The position numbers and the translations under genes were made by a program. 64,000 nt of DNA. Source: Ascaphus truei (Eukaryota; Chordata; Amphibia; Anura; Ascaphidae). This document shows, piece after piece, positions 11,110-22,849 of this stretch. The notes under the pieces are model-generated. The model saw only the letters and a list, made by a program, of their open reading frames with translations, was not told the DNA's origin and did no database searches. Location of the stretch: contig CM071569.1 of assembly GCA_036426205.1 (NCBI GenBank), positions 284,647,119 through 284,711,118 of the forward strand, read 5' to 3'. Numbering within the stretch: the stretch's first letter is position 1; every line of letters begins with the position of its first letter.

Positions 11110-11890
11110 CTTTTACATGTAGCCATGCCAGTCCTGGCTACCTGTCTGCCCTGCCTGACATGTCAGTCTGAGTAAGTCCCACAGCATTGTCAGGCCTAAC
11201 CCTGGGTTTTCCCCCACCCTCATGCAGCCTCTCTGAGTGACAGGGGTGGAGGTGGAGCTTGGTCTGTGTGCAGCCAATCCAGGTGCAGCCCTTGTGCCCT
11301 CCCCCTCTGTGCTAGAGAGGAAGCATCTCCAAATTATAGTCAGTGTCCTGGAACAGGATTATCTTATTCCTGTGTCATTTGCAGCGCACAGACAGTTGCT
11401 GTCTCCTTAGTTCAGCTGCCCGTAATTTCTTCTGTCCCAGCAGCTTGCTGCATGTGAGAAGGCTACATTGTTTCATTATTTCCTTCCACAGCCCTAGTTA
11501 GTGAGTTGCTATAGCAACCTCAGCTTTTCTCCTAGAATGGGCTATTCTATTTTCCCCCTGTCCCTGCTGACAGTTAGTTCAGTCCCATACTTTTCCTGTG
11601 TGACACTCAGCCCTTACTGCCTTTTCACCCTGGACTCTGAGTGAGTACCTGCCTGCTATTAGCCCCAGCAAGGCCTTTCTGTTTTTACACTGCCTTACCT
11701 GGATACACAGCACTTCAGACAGAGAAGCACTCTCTATCCACACTACATCTGCAAGTACCTTTCTTCCTGTGATTTTCCCTCAATAAAACCAAGAAAGACA
11801 AAATGTGACTTGTTGTGCTTTGGAAGAGGGAAGGCATGAGTTAAGCTAACTGGGTCTATTCACACCCTATACGTGACCCTGGGCCCAGAA
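11110..11890 (+). mobile_element. LTR-like segment, unconfirmed
   Basis: The segment runs from TGTAGCCATGCC (about 11119) through a CT-rich body to CAATAAAACC (about 11782) and a TG-rich tail, the arrangement of a promoter-to-polyA LTR. No paired LTR, target duplication or internal coding region was seen. A non-LTR origin is possible. Confidence 0.3.
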
Positions 11891-12307
11891 TACGCACAAA
11901 CAGAAAAATGTGGAGTAAGTCAATCAATCAAAAAGGATATTCTACTAAAATAACATACAGGGCACCATACTAAATGAGCACGGAAATGTAGAAAGGCGAG
12001 CTCAAACATTAGCAAAGGCCACGAAAAAAGTCAATGAATGGAATAGATACGTCGCTAGGCTCACTGCGGGGGCTGTAGGACAAGGGAAAAAGGTGGGGAA
12101 AAAATACAGAAATAATGCTGGTAAGTAAGAGGGTGGATCACACTGCGGAAGGCAAGCCAAAAACAAGGGGGGAGAGGGGCAAAAAGGTGGGGGGAAAAAA
12201 ACAAAAAGGGGAGCAGGAAGGGGTGGATAAAAAGCAAAAAAAGGGAATTAAATAAAGGGGCACCGTTTCAGGAAGCGTCCGTTCTCCAGTCCTGTTCCTG
12301 CAGTACT

Positions 12308-12574
12308 ATGGCCGCGATTATATTGGCCGCGCGCGCAACCCAGCCCGTGATGTCACGTGCGTGAAACATTAACCGGGTGGGAGGCATGGCCGTGACATCA
12401 CGCGAGCAGTTTGCCCTCATTGGCTGAACCGCTCACGTGACGCAGCCGTCGTTGTCCCGCGAGAACAAGTTCAACGGTATTTTCAAAAAATCGCACGCTT
12501 GGTCGAGCGCTCATGGCCTGCCTCAGAGGTACGAGCTTTTGTTCGCGGCGCGCGGGCACTATAATCGCCGCCAT
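12308..12574. mobile_element. TIR MITE (GGC-GCGATTATA termini)
   Basis: Termini TATGGCCGCGATTATA (left) and, inverted, TATGGCGGCGATTATA (right) differ at one base. The interior holds GTGATGTCACG and a GCCCTCATTGGCTGAACC - GCTCACGTGACG block that recurs near 12836-12865, 48530-48555 and 55238-55258. This marks a family of related elements. No coding sequence is present. Confidence 0.8.
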
Positions 12575-12724
12575 AGACCAATTGCCTGTATGATAGTCCA
12601 CAAAAAATAAATTAAAAATATTACCAGTTGACAGCGTTCAAACCACAACACAAAAATACCAGGCGCTCAGCAGTAGCGAATGGCCTGTCAGGCAGGAGAC
12701 GGCCTGCCCTGCATTAGAGGATCT

Positions 12725-12985
12725 TAGGCTGCGGCCCGGCAGGGAACGGGCGCTTTGGTGCTTGTGCGCTGCGATTCATGGCCGGCTACGCGCGCGCTCG
12801 CCTGGGGGCGCGGCCACGACGTCACGGAGCTGTTTTGCCCTCATTGGGCGAAACCACTCACGTGACGCGCTTGCGAGCAGCAAAATCAAATTTGCTCATG
12901 TTGGCCACACACATTGCCGCAATGCGTTTCGTCGCGGCCAGCGTGAGCGCGCCGCCCGCTCAGCGCCATCCTGGCCGAGGCATTG
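12725..12985. mobile_element. Diverged relative of the GCGATTATA-type MITE
   Basis: This stretch shares the GACGTCACGGAGC...GCCCTCATTGG...CTCACGTGACGCG block with the element at 12308. It has poorly matching GGC-rich ends (AGGCTGCGGCC left, GGCCGAGGCATT right). The boundaries are approximate. Confidence 0.5.
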
Positions 12986-13318
12986 AAAGGAAGTGAGTGA
13001 TTTGGATGGAAATGAAAAATGAAGGCAAAATGTAAGCCATCTACAGTATATGTTTTCAGAGTTATCCATGTCGGACTGAAGAGCAGCCTCAAGGTTTTCT
13101 GCAGGAAAGCAAACAGCCTACAGTATGCTCTGCACCTTCGTCTAATTACTGATTAACTCCTTAACTGGTAACAAAGGTAAAAAAATTCTCCCAATCTGAC
13201 TGCAAAATGGATTTGTATTGTGCTCCATGTAATTGTATTGTTATTTTTTAAATGGTCACCTGTGAATTTGCTGCATCTGCGTGCTCTTAACACATTGTGT
13301 TATTCTCTGTAACACAAA

Positions 13319-13808
13319 GGGCCCCATGCAGAGAGCATCGAATTTTCAAATTGGCGAATTTCATAAAAAGTAGCTTTTTTGGAGAGTTTTATTCTCCATA
13401 TGCAGAAAAGTTCGAATTCTGCTATGTTTAACATGGATGCGTGTGGCGAGTTTAAATGGGAAAGATGCGCGCTTCAGAAATGTGTAAAGAAAAAATCGTG
13501 CATTTTTTGTCCCCTTTGCTATAGGAGGCGAGCGCCATCTTATTGCCAACTTTTCCTGGCGCGGCAAAAATGAGAAAATCGCGCCATTTTCCTGACGCGA
13601 ACAGCCGCTACATGCCGTTCGTACCTCTGCATTCGGAGAGTTTTAAAAATGGCGAGATGGAGGTTCTCGCCAGCCGCGAGGCGAGTTTTAGAAATAGAAA
13701 AAAAAAATTGGCGCGTTTTTCGTAACTCGCCATTTTCTGCAGTTTTCTGCGCGAAATTGTACAAAAAATGGCGAGTTTTGAAATAACGATGCTCTCTGCA
13801 TGAGGCCC
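13319..13808. mobile_element. Foldback MITE (GGGCCCCATGCAGAGAGC termini), copy 1
   Basis: It opens with GGGCCCCATGCAGAGAGC and closes with GCTCTCTGCATGAGGCCC, imperfect inverted repeats. The arms go on pairing (GGCGAATTT...AAATTCGCG-like blocks, TCTCGCCA). About 490 bp, no coding. A second copy of the same family lies at 14533-15011, only 725 bp away. Confidence 0.9.
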
Positions 13809-13871
13809 AAAGTGTCCAAAACAGAAACTGACATTTTATTTTTAGAGCCTTCATTTTACAATAGATATATT

Positions 13872-14029
<158 letters not shown>

Positions 14030-14066
14030 CCTTGTGTTTTTAAGACAAGAGTAAGAGCCCTAGACC

Positions 14067-14311
14067 CAGTGCCGTCTTAACGCATTGGGCACGCCTGCGG
14101 CAGTTTCCCGGGTGCCCCCACGAGCATAGGGGCCCCACGCTAATCTATGCACAGACCAGAAATTTAACACTAATATCCGATCACCCGCCTCAACATTCAA
14201 ATCCCCCGCTAACTCGGTAGAAGGAGAAAAATTACGACTTGTAGCGGAGAGTTTGCAGGGCCCAGCGCACTGCTTTGCCCGGGGACCTATAATGCTGTTA
14301 ATACAGCCCTG
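14067..14311. mobile_element. hAT-like MITE
   Basis: The left terminus CAGTGCCGTCTTAACGCATT and the inverted right terminus CAGGGCTGTATTAACAGCATT share most positions. The 8-bp flanks (CCTAGACC left, CCTCGAAC right) agree at six positions, consistent with a decayed 8-bp hAT target duplication. The interior is non-coding. Confidence 0.65.
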
Positions 14312-14532
14312 CCTCGAACCCAAGGTCTCCTTTGCCAAAATCTGTTGGAAACTCCAAAAGTTTACAGTGGGGGTATTTACCCTGTAAATCAGTTATCCTC
14401 ACCATTTTGTTTTTATTTATTTAAAAACAAAAAATGAGATAGGGTCTCCTGATGACAGCAGCAATCGTGCACAGGTATCTCACAGACACGGTATCTATAC
14501 CTATTTTGCAGGGACCGTACCAGACTTCTAGG

Positions 14533-15011
14533 GGGCCTATGCAGAGAGCAGCGGTAGAAATAATTGGAGAGTTTAAGAAAAAGTAGGTTTAATGGAGAGT
14601 TTTATTCTCCATATGCAGAAATGTGCGAAATCTGCAATTGAAAGCATGAATGCGTGTGTTGAGTTTAAAAAGGAGAGATGCGCGCTGCAGAAAAGTGTTT
14701 GAAAAAAATCGCGCTTTTTTTTAAATTTTTTCTATGGCCGGCGAGCTCCTGCTTCTTGCCAACTTTTGTTGGCGGAGGAAATTGTAGAAAATCGCGCCAA
14801 TAACAGCCGCTAGATGGCGATCGCGCCTTTCTGAATTTGGATATTTTTAACACTGGCGAGATGTAGGTTCTCGCCAGCCGCGTGGCGAGATTTATAAATA
14901 GAAAAAAAAAATGGCGCGTTTTTCCTACCTCGCCATTTCCTGCTATTTTCTGCGCGAATTTCACCAAAAAATGGCGATATTTGCTATAGCGCTGCTCTCT
15001 GCATGAGGCCC
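14533..15011. mobile_element. Foldback MITE (GGGCCTATGCAGAGAGC termini), copy 2
   Basis: Same family and layout as 13319-13808: GGGCCTATGCAGAGAGC at the left, GCTCTCTGCATGAGGCCC at the right, with GGAGAGTTTTATTCTCCA shared between the copies. Confidence 0.9.
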
Positions 15012-15380
15012 TAGGTCTTCTACCAAATGAAAGCCAAAAGCACCCACAGTAATGTACCCATCTCTTCCAGTTTGGAAGGTAGGAAAAATGGCTGCTCTTA
15101 CTCCCACTGGTTAAAGCCACTTCCTTTCAGCTGCTGGGGGCTGCAGATCTGATTTCTACAGAACAATAAATCAGACCTGCTTGATTTTGTTATAACTCAT
15201 TAATAAGAACATCTCTGCATTCAAGAGCAAAGGGACTACTAAGGGTTATCTTTGCTGCTGGCACACCACGCTGACATTGTGATGGGCAGGAGGTAATATG
15301 CACCTTCTGTAATTCAGGTTTCAGTCTTGGTTCAGAATAGACATCAAAAACGTATTGGTCATCCTTTATAAATAGCAAGT

Positions 15381-15486
15381 CACTGCTACACACTGCTACA
15401 CACTGCTACACACTGCTACACACTGCTACACACTGCTACACACTGCTACACACTGCTACACACTGCTACACACTGCTACACACTGC
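15381..15486. repeat. 10-bp tandem repeat CACTGCTACA, about 10.6 copies
   Basis: Perfect head-to-tail copies of CACTGCTACA with no visible variation, which indicates recent expansion. Confidence 0.99.
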
Positions 15487-15489
15487 ATT

Positions 15490-16127
15490 CAACTCACCTG
15501 CTGCTGACTTACCTGCCTCAGTCCCGCACAGGTGTCTTTGTAAGGTGTGAATCAGCTGTAGGGACATGTACTGATTTTCAGTTTAACCCTTTGGCTGCAG
15601 GAAGGGCCTGAGGCACATTGCAGACTGGAGAGGGTAAAGATGCAGCCCCATTTACTTGTATATACAGGCAATTAACAAGAATTCCACCTTCAAAAACCCT
15701 CAATAAATTAAAATTGTAGGTTTTTGGTTTAAGTAACAACAACATTTTATTGGCCCAGAGCTGACTTAAAGTGAAACGTCAGCGGTATTTAAATGGGTTG
15801 TACTGACTCCCAATAGGGAGACTTATTAAAAATAAGTGAAACTTGACACATCTGAATGAAACATTACACTTTTTCTACCATGTTATAGTTTGTTTTATGA
15901 TGCAAGATACGTTTAAAAGGTTTCCAAATGTAGGCCCCAAAAGCCTAAATCTGGGCAGAACAAAAACTTGTCATGCTATCTTCCATTCAATCTGCTTTAG
16001 TAAGCCGTTAACATACATGTCAACACTCACTTATCTTACAGTATGTGAGATTTCAAGTCAGTCTCACTGTTTTCTGCAGTCCTACAGACTTCAATGGCGT
16101 CTCACTGATAAAGATCAGTCGTTTTCT
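15490..16127. other. No feature seen
   Basis: Non-coding sequence; no frame, hairpin or repeat beyond chance length was recognised. Confidence 0.5.
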
Positions 16128-16592
16128 GTTGAAATGCTATTTATTTTGGTCCAGAAGCCTCAAATCTCACTGGTGTCTGTCTTTGGAGACTAACATTTCT
16201 GGCTTATAACAGTTACGATCTAAATCAGGGGCTGCCAACTCCAGTCCTCAAGGGCCACCAACAGGTAAGGTTTTCAGGATATCCCTGCGTCAGCTGACTG
16301 GGCCACCTGTGCTGAAGCAGGGATATCCTTAAAACCCAACCTGTTGGTGGCCCATGAGGACTGGAGTTGCCCCCCCCTGATCTAAACACTTGAATGCGTG
16401 AGACTGGACATGATGAATGAAATATATTTTGTAGACGCTATGGACTCAGAGACAACCCCATTAAATGAGGGAGGCAAAAACAGTCACATATTTAGAAATA
16501 TCCCTAAATCCCTTTAGTGTCGCAGAAATGTCAGCATCCAAAGGACCAAATCAGTGAGATTTGAATGTTCTGGCCCAGATTAGATGGCAGTG
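16128..16592. mobile_element. Diverged foldback element hosting a nested MITE
   Basis: The arm at about 16130-16195 (TTTTGGTCCAGAAGCCTC, AAATCTCACTGG, CATTTCTGG) is an imperfect inverted copy of 16515-16590 (CAGAAATGTCAGCATCC, CAGTGAGATTTGAA, TTCTGGCCC). The short MITE at 16225-16382 sits between the arms and must be younger. Confidence 0.6.
16225..16382. mobile_element. Foldback MITE, 'CCTGTGCTGAAGCAGGGATA' family, copy 2
   Basis: A clean copy. The left arm is CTCCAGTCCTCAAGGGCCAC then AGGATATCCCTG. The right arm is CCTGTGCTGAAGCAGGGATA then CCTGTTGGTGGCCC and GAGGACTGGAG. About 158 bp. Confidence 0.9.
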
Positions 16593-16667
16593 GGAACATG
16601 CTGACTTCCATCAGTAAAACCCACTTGAAGTATCACTGACACTCAAAGAAAATTTGACATAGAGTTG

Positions 16668-16862
16668 ATCTTATATGGATCCATATTAAAATGGACAAGC
16701 AGCAGAAAGCGAGACACGGCGAGTGCTCATTTGCACGTCATTTCCCAGAATCCATGGCTGCAGTGGAAGCACTGTATGCTAAGAGATAATGGGGAAAGGC
16801 AGCGTTGCGGACCTGCCTGAGGCGTGTGAATTTGTTCACGTGTTATTTTTATTTGCTGTACA
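16668..16862. repeat. Dispersed repeat (CATTTCCCAGAATCC family), half copy
   Basis: CTCATTTGCACGTCATTTCC, CAGAATCC, GGCTGCAGTGGAAGCACTG and a downstream GACCTG...GTGAATTTG recur at 46255-46378 and 61260-61380. The 46-kb copy is a full foldback; this one has a single arm. Confidence 0.85.
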
Positions 16863-16869
16863 TGGAGTT

Positions 16870-18605
16870 GATATATTTTGTATTGCGTTAGAGGAGACAG
16901 CTTACATTTCTCACTGCAAAGCAGCAAAGAGTTAACCGCTATGGAGAAAAACTAAACTCAACTGATCTTTACGTGCATGGGGGGAAAGTATCCTAACTAT
17001 TTAATTATGTTTTTTTTTTTTTTTAAATTTACTTCAATAAGTAAATAAATCAATTAGCTGAAAACGGCAAATTAGGAGAACAATTTAAAATGATATTTTT
17101 TACGTGTAAAAAAAAAAATAAGTAGACAAAATTATAAATTGGCCAGACAGAACAGGTACGCCATTAGAATTTATTTTTAAGTCCTGTAAAAAGCAGGACT
17201 GTTTGAGTCTGTACATGAGGCAGTCGCTCTGGGGACTACTAATTAGTGTAAGGACCTTAATGGGTTAACCGGATGGGATCCCTCTGGTATTGCTTCTGCA
17301 TGTGGTGTAGGGTGACGTGTTACCAGTGATGTCACCATAGGAAGATAGAAGCGTGTATATAGCTCCACCCAATGTTCTTACAGCAGGTTCCTCGGCGTTC
17401 TGCAGAGGCCTCACTGTGAGTCCTATAAATATGTTTAAGTGTATAGATGTGTATTTTAAGAGTGCCCTGCCCCTGTTTATTGTTTTCAGTTAAAGAGCGT
17501 GCCCTATATAGTTGATGCCTATAGTATTGGCCCAAGCTTGTGTAACCAAGTCCCCTTGGGCTACTAATTCTCTGGCCCCTCTAGCAGTGCAAGTCCCAGT
17601 AAAGAATGGGCAGTGTTGGGAGCAAATCCTGCAGGGCCTGGTTGTATTGTTATATGTGTGTTACCTAATAAAGTTCAGGAGTAGTAGTGGTATTACAGGG
17701 TGGGGAGGGGGGCTATGAGGTTAGAGTAAGGGAGATTTCTGGGAGTGAGTTCTGTGCAGCCCTCCCTGCTGTGAGGACACAGAACTAAGTCTCTCCTGGA
17801 CAGGAGTGGGTTGAGGCCTTGCCCTGTTAGTGGGTAAGGTATGCTGGGAAGGGGGCTCAGGGCCTCAAGCCCGGGGTACGGCCCTCAGGGAATGGAACCT
17901 GTAATGATGTACTGACCTAATAAACCCCAGTTATACCCTCTCTGGTGGGATGTCTGGAGTTGCCCATGAGGTCCATCCTGGCTGCACCAGGATCCTCCTG
18001 AGCTGGAGGAAGAACCATCCCTGAGAGCCTGTCCTGATGTCTCCCTGTACCATCGCGGAGATCTCAGGCCTTCTGTTCTACCTCACAGGTATGCACCAGC
18101 ACCAGAATACACCGGTAGCTATATGATCTCACTTAGGGTGGGGGAAAAGGGGCTACACTTGTTCTCATGCAAGAAGAAAAGTGAGCTTGTGCTTAGTAGG
18201 AGTTCTCAGAGTAGTAGCTCCGGAGCATATTTAGATCTGCCCCACCAGAAGGTCCTTAGTAAACTCCAAATCTAATATGCATTGACGAGGTACGCAGTAC
18301 CCTGTAATGGGACCCTGACCCCAGAGAGCAGAGTGTATTCCCAATGGGGGCCCACTTGAGTTGTGGCACTATTAACGCTATGCAAGAGCTTGCCAATCTA
18401 AGCCATACTAAGAGAAACAAGCATAAGTACCTCCCAGCATAGGAGTGAGCTCTCAGGGGAAGAAGCGCAGAGTAACGTTATGATTTTCCACCAGTTAACT
18501 TATCTAGTGTGAAGTCTGTTCTTGTATGGGAACCTTATAAACGGATGGGAATAAAGCTCTTTTTGTACTATAAAAGTTGCTGGTGCCCGTCCTTATTCTA
18601 TCTGC
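16870..18605. other. Non-coding region with several polyA-type signals; possible LTR fragments
   Basis: No gene frame was recognised. A TATATAGCTCC TATA-like site near 17357 and AATAAA-type signals near 17668, 17921 and 18550 suggest remains of one or more LTRs. The stretch ACACCGGTAGCTA...GGTGGGGGAAA (about 18108-18150) has a counterpart near 23806-23845. Boundaries cannot be set. Confidence 0.35.
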
Positions 18606-19745
18606 TTATCTACGCCCAGCCTGCACCGACCCAGCACCCTGACCAGGTCTGAGAGACTGAGCCCAGCCTGCACCCACCCAGCACCCTGACCAGGTCTGAG
18701 AGACTGAGCCCAGCCTGCACTGACCCAGCACCCTGATCAGGTCTGAGAGACTGTGCCCAGCCTGCACCGACCCAGCACCCTGACCAGGGTACTGCAGAGA
18801 CTGCAGCCCGCATTGCCCACCCAGGCACCCTGACACAGGTCTTGGGAGACTGAACCCAACCTGCATGGACGCAGTACCTGACCAGGTTGAGTGAGAGACT
18901 GAGCCCAGCCTGCACCGACCCAGCACCCTGACCAGGTTCTGAGAGACTGAGCCCAGCACTGCACCCACCCAGCACCCCTGACCAGGTCTGCGGAGACTGA
19001 ACCAACCTCTGCCAAGTGGAAGCCAGTACCCTGATAGGTCTGAGAGACTGATCCCAGCACTGCAACCGACCCAGCACCCCTGACCAGGTATGAGACTGAG
19101 CCCAGCCTGCATGACCCAGCACCCTGACCAGGTCTGAGAGACTGAACCCAGCCTGCATGGACGCACACACCCTGACCAGGTCTGAAATACTGAGCCCAGC
19201 CTGCACACGCCCCAGCACGAGAGACAGCCCAGCCTGCACTGACCAAGTACCCTGACCAGTCTGAGAGACTGAGATCCAGCACTGAACCGACCCAGCACCC
19301 GACCAGGTTGATGGAGACTGAGCCAGCCTGCACGCCCCAGCACCCCTGACCAGCGAGTGAGAATCTGAGCCCAGCCTGCACATGACCAAGTACACCCTGA
19401 CCAGGTCTGAGAGACTGAGCCCAGCCGCACGGACCCAGCACCCTGACCAGGTCTGACATACTGAGCCCAGCCTGCACCCACCCAGCACCCTGACCAGGTC
19501 TGAGATACTGAACCCAGCCTGCACCCACCCAGCACCCTGACCAGGTCTGAGAGACTGAGCCCAGCCTGCACCCACCCAGCACCCTGACCAGGTCTGACAT
19601 ACTGAGCCCAGCCTGCACCCACCCAGCACCCTGACCAGGTCTGAGATACTGAACCCAGCCTGCACCCACCCAGCACCCTGACCAGGTCTGAGAGACTGAG
19701 CCCAGCCTGCACCCACCCAGCACCCTGACCAGGTCTGAGAGACTG
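18606..19745. repeat. 47-bp minisatellite, about 24 units
   Basis: The unit is GAGCCCAGCCTGCACCCACC then CAGCACCCTGACCAGGTCTG and AGAGACT, 47 bp. Units are nearly identical at both ends (18606-18780 and about 19480-19745). Between 18785 and about 19440 they are riddled with single-base insertions and deletions. The long frames open across the array on the minus strand (up to 405 codons) exist because the unit lacks stops in all frames, and they are not genes. Confidence 0.97.
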
Positions 19746-20104
19746 AAGAGAGATTTCTAGAAATCAGTGAGACTCGCAGCAAATCAGTCCGGGTCTGTTT
19801 AACTGCATACAAATGTTCTAAGTACACAGGAACCTTCCTCTAATCCGTTCTCTGCAGACGGGAGTGCAGGGCATTTGCAAAGCTTTTTAAATAAACCCCT
19901 CTGGTAGAGAAGGGATTAAGGAGACTTTCCTGTCTCGTAATAATTCCCTTTACTGATTTTGCAGTTGCAGAAAAGCCTCGATCGGATCCTTCCTTGGTAA
20001 CAAGTTTCCTTTGGAGCCTTTCATTGCCGGTTTTGCTCACGACCTGGTGCTTGTGCGTTTCAGACCTGCAGCAGCCTAGGAACCAGCAAGAAATCACTTA
20101 AATA
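19746..20104. other. No feature seen
   Basis: Short non-coding stretch between the minisatellite and the foldback element; nothing recognised. Confidence 0.5.
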
Positions 20105-20455
20105 TAATCACCAATTAAAAAAACGACTTGTAAACTCATATAGCACATTTACAAAAAAAAAGTCTGGTTTAATTTAAATATAAATTGTACATTTCAATGA
20201 CCTCAACCAGCATCATAGCAAGCAAAATCCTGAGTTGACACAAAAGAGTTCAAGCTTCAGCATAGGGCTCGGGGCCCTGACACGCTTGCGTCGCTCTGCT
20301 CCAAGTAGCTATTTTGTGTCAACTCCGGACATATTTTGCCTGCTTTGATGCTGTGAGAGATATTGAAACATGCAATTTATATTTAAATTAAACCAGACTT
20401 TTTTTTGTTGTAAATGTAGTATATGAGTTTACAAGACCTTCTAAACTGGTGATTA
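20105..20455. mobile_element. Foldback MITE with about 145-bp arms
   Basis: The left arm begins TAATCACCA and continues CTTGTAAACTCATATAGCA, AAGTCTGGTTTAATTTAAAT and AGTTGACACAAAA. The right arm is its inverted copy: TTTTGTGTCAACT, ATTTAAATTAAACCAGACTT, ATATGAGTTTACAAG, TGGTGATTA. The arms flank about 60 bp of spacer. About 350 bp overall, no coding. Confidence 0.9.
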
Positions 20456-22390
20456 GATTTGAGTGCTGGTGCGATGGATTTCTTGCAGACCTTGGGGCTG
20501 GTAAATAGCTTAGCTAACCACCCAGTTAGAGAGGGCTGAACTACATGTGTATATATTCTCCTAAACGGAGTAGGTTTTTTGTTTGGCTTATTTTCATATG
20601 TTTTGCTGTGTTAAAGGGACAGGCGCAATAAAGCCTAATTTTAGTTTCACTTTAAACGGCCTCCATTGCGTACCTCTGCGCACGTCTCTTAAAGGGGCGT
20701 ACAAACCTCCAAGCTGCATCGGGGGGAGGTGGAATCTGCCACTGGTGGTTAGGCCTGATCATGGTGGCTTTATGTATGGTACAATACAGACCAGCTACAG
20801 TACATAGACTCATCTCTGTGAACTGGGCACTGTACCATTCAACATGCTGTTTAGTTCTGTCATTTACATACAAATGTGTGCTATGAATTGAGGTGTTTGC
20901 GGATTTTACACGGCGAAACAGATTTTGAGGGTTAACATGAGCGAAAAATCCAGAAAACGGATTTCGGTGGATTCGCCAATCTCTAGGGATCAGTCCTTGA
21001 GTCCAGATGTAATGTTAATTTTTCCTGTATTATTTTCAGGAATTGTATGGATAAGTTACCTGGTTATTTAAGTGTCTCTCTAATTCGGTTTGAGGTCACC
21101 ATCCGGAGCTCTGTATACAGGTTTAATAATGAAGCGGGATCTACTTAATTAATTTCTGTACTTTTATTACCAGGTCTATCACTTTCGGAAGGGGCTATGT
21201 GACTCTCTTGAGATCCAGGAGGTTATCAGACCGTACAAGTCCTCTCAGCACGATTGCACTTCAAACATGCCTGTCACTGCTGATTCTGTACTTTTATTCT
21301 GCTTTGTATCCCCGGATATACAGTTGTGTAGCGGGATACCCCCCTGGCTACTATTCTACCCAATGGGCTGGCAGTAAACCCTGGTACTATCAGGTTGCCA
21401 GTAGTTGGTATGGGGTTTTCCCCCTCACCTTTTGGTGCTGCACTTGAGTGACAGCAGAGGGTGGTACCTTCTTTTGTAGCTGTGACAACGGGGTGCCCCG
21501 CCTCCTGGCAGTACTTAAGGGCAGTGCGGACATGATAACTACTGGCAAAGAAAGCAGATTAGTAGCCATAGATGGCCTGGCTACACAATCAAACACTTTC
21601 ATTCTCTTTTAAAGTTCTCAAATGATGTAAGTCACTTAGAGGAACGTTTTTATAAAAAGCATCAACTCGCAAGGGACATTTCTACAAGTAGGAGATTCCG
21701 GAGTCGTATCTTGAGATGCTGGATGTGAGTAATGCGCCAAGGGGTGACGTAAAATGAAAATCTGTAAGTTATGCAGCTAAACTGTCAAAATCGGTGTCAT
21801 GGAAAGTTTCTGTTAGCTCGTTCCTGTTTTTGCTGTCGGTAACTTTTGAAGATTCGGCTCGGGGGTTCACTAACCGTTTTTTTCCACCCACCCACACCTC
21901 TTTAATATGTGCATCAATGCAATCCACACAATGATCAGTAATTAGCTATGTTTCCGATTGATCTGCTAACATTCGGCTCGGGGGTTCACTAAATGGCTGT
22001 CAGTGCAGCAGAAGAGGACCAAAGACGCAAAGTTCTGTGGGGAGGATCATGTGACCAGGCAGTCACTAGATACAATTGGTGCACTGCTAGAGAGAAGGCA
22101 GGGCTCAAAATGGTGTGTGCCAGAGACTGTCAGAAGAGGAAGGGGGTGTGACTTTGTAAATGGTTGCTATAGAAACCAAAAATGCTTGTTACATTATAAT
22201 ACATTAGAAATGTTATTCAGAGTTTTAAAAAAATATATGCTACAAATGTGGCCTGGGCCCCCTTTGTACCTGCATCTCCCGATCGGCTGCGGAGGGGTGC
22301 GGGTAGTTGCGGTAGGGGCTGGAGCGGCGATCCACTTGCAGGGCGCCGCCATGTTTAAAGTGTGCCCGCATGTGTAGTGTGATAGCGGGT
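20456..22390. other. Intergenic, no gene seen
   Basis: Several frames of 70-120 codons occur but none has recognisable domains or a convincing splice context. A phrase around ATTCGGCTCGGGGGTTCACTAA is repeated at 21853-21873 and 21971-21993. Nothing else stands out. Confidence 0.5.
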
Positions 22391-22508
22391 AGTGATGTAC
22401 CGAGTACCCGGCAGGTTTTCAGCTACCCGGACATTACCCAGACCCGGCAACTGAGAAGTGGGCCCAGCGCCGGGTAATGTCAGGGTAGCTGAAAAATACA
22501 TCATCACT
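22391..22508. repeat. Imperfect palindrome (AGTGATGTA / TACATCATCACT)
   Basis: The left half (AGTGATGTACC...TTTTCAGCTACCC, GGACATTACCC) is inverted in the right half (GGGTAATGTC, GGGTAGCTGAAAAATACATC). A related GGGTACCCGG-rich stretch follows at 22765-22825, so this may be one end of a larger element. Confidence 0.7.
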
Positions 22509-22849
22509 TACATGCTGTCAGCGATGGAAGGCGAGGAAGACCCATGAGGAAGACGGCGGAGACATCTAGGAAGGTCAGCAGAGGTCCTTAGCCGGCTGTC
22601 CAATAGGATCACTTCTGCTCCGGTCACATGGTTCCCCAGCTCACACTGCTATGGAGTCCGGCAGCTTCCGCGCGGGCTGAACACGCACTGCTGATGCTGC
22701 CACCGCCACAGGACCGCTGCTGACCTTCCTAGATGTCGCTGCCGTCTTCCTCCACCCCTAGGCAAGTGCCAACCGGGTACCCGGCCGGGTAGATCATTTA
22801 ATTTTGGCTGGGTACCCGTTACCCGTTTTTTTTTTAAAGTAGGACCAAC

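Noticed and set aside
18606..19827. Three overlapping minus-strand frames of 328-405 codons
   Set aside because: They lie wholly in the 47-bp minisatellite, whose unit lacks stops in all frames. The predicted proteins are shifted versions of the same repeat.
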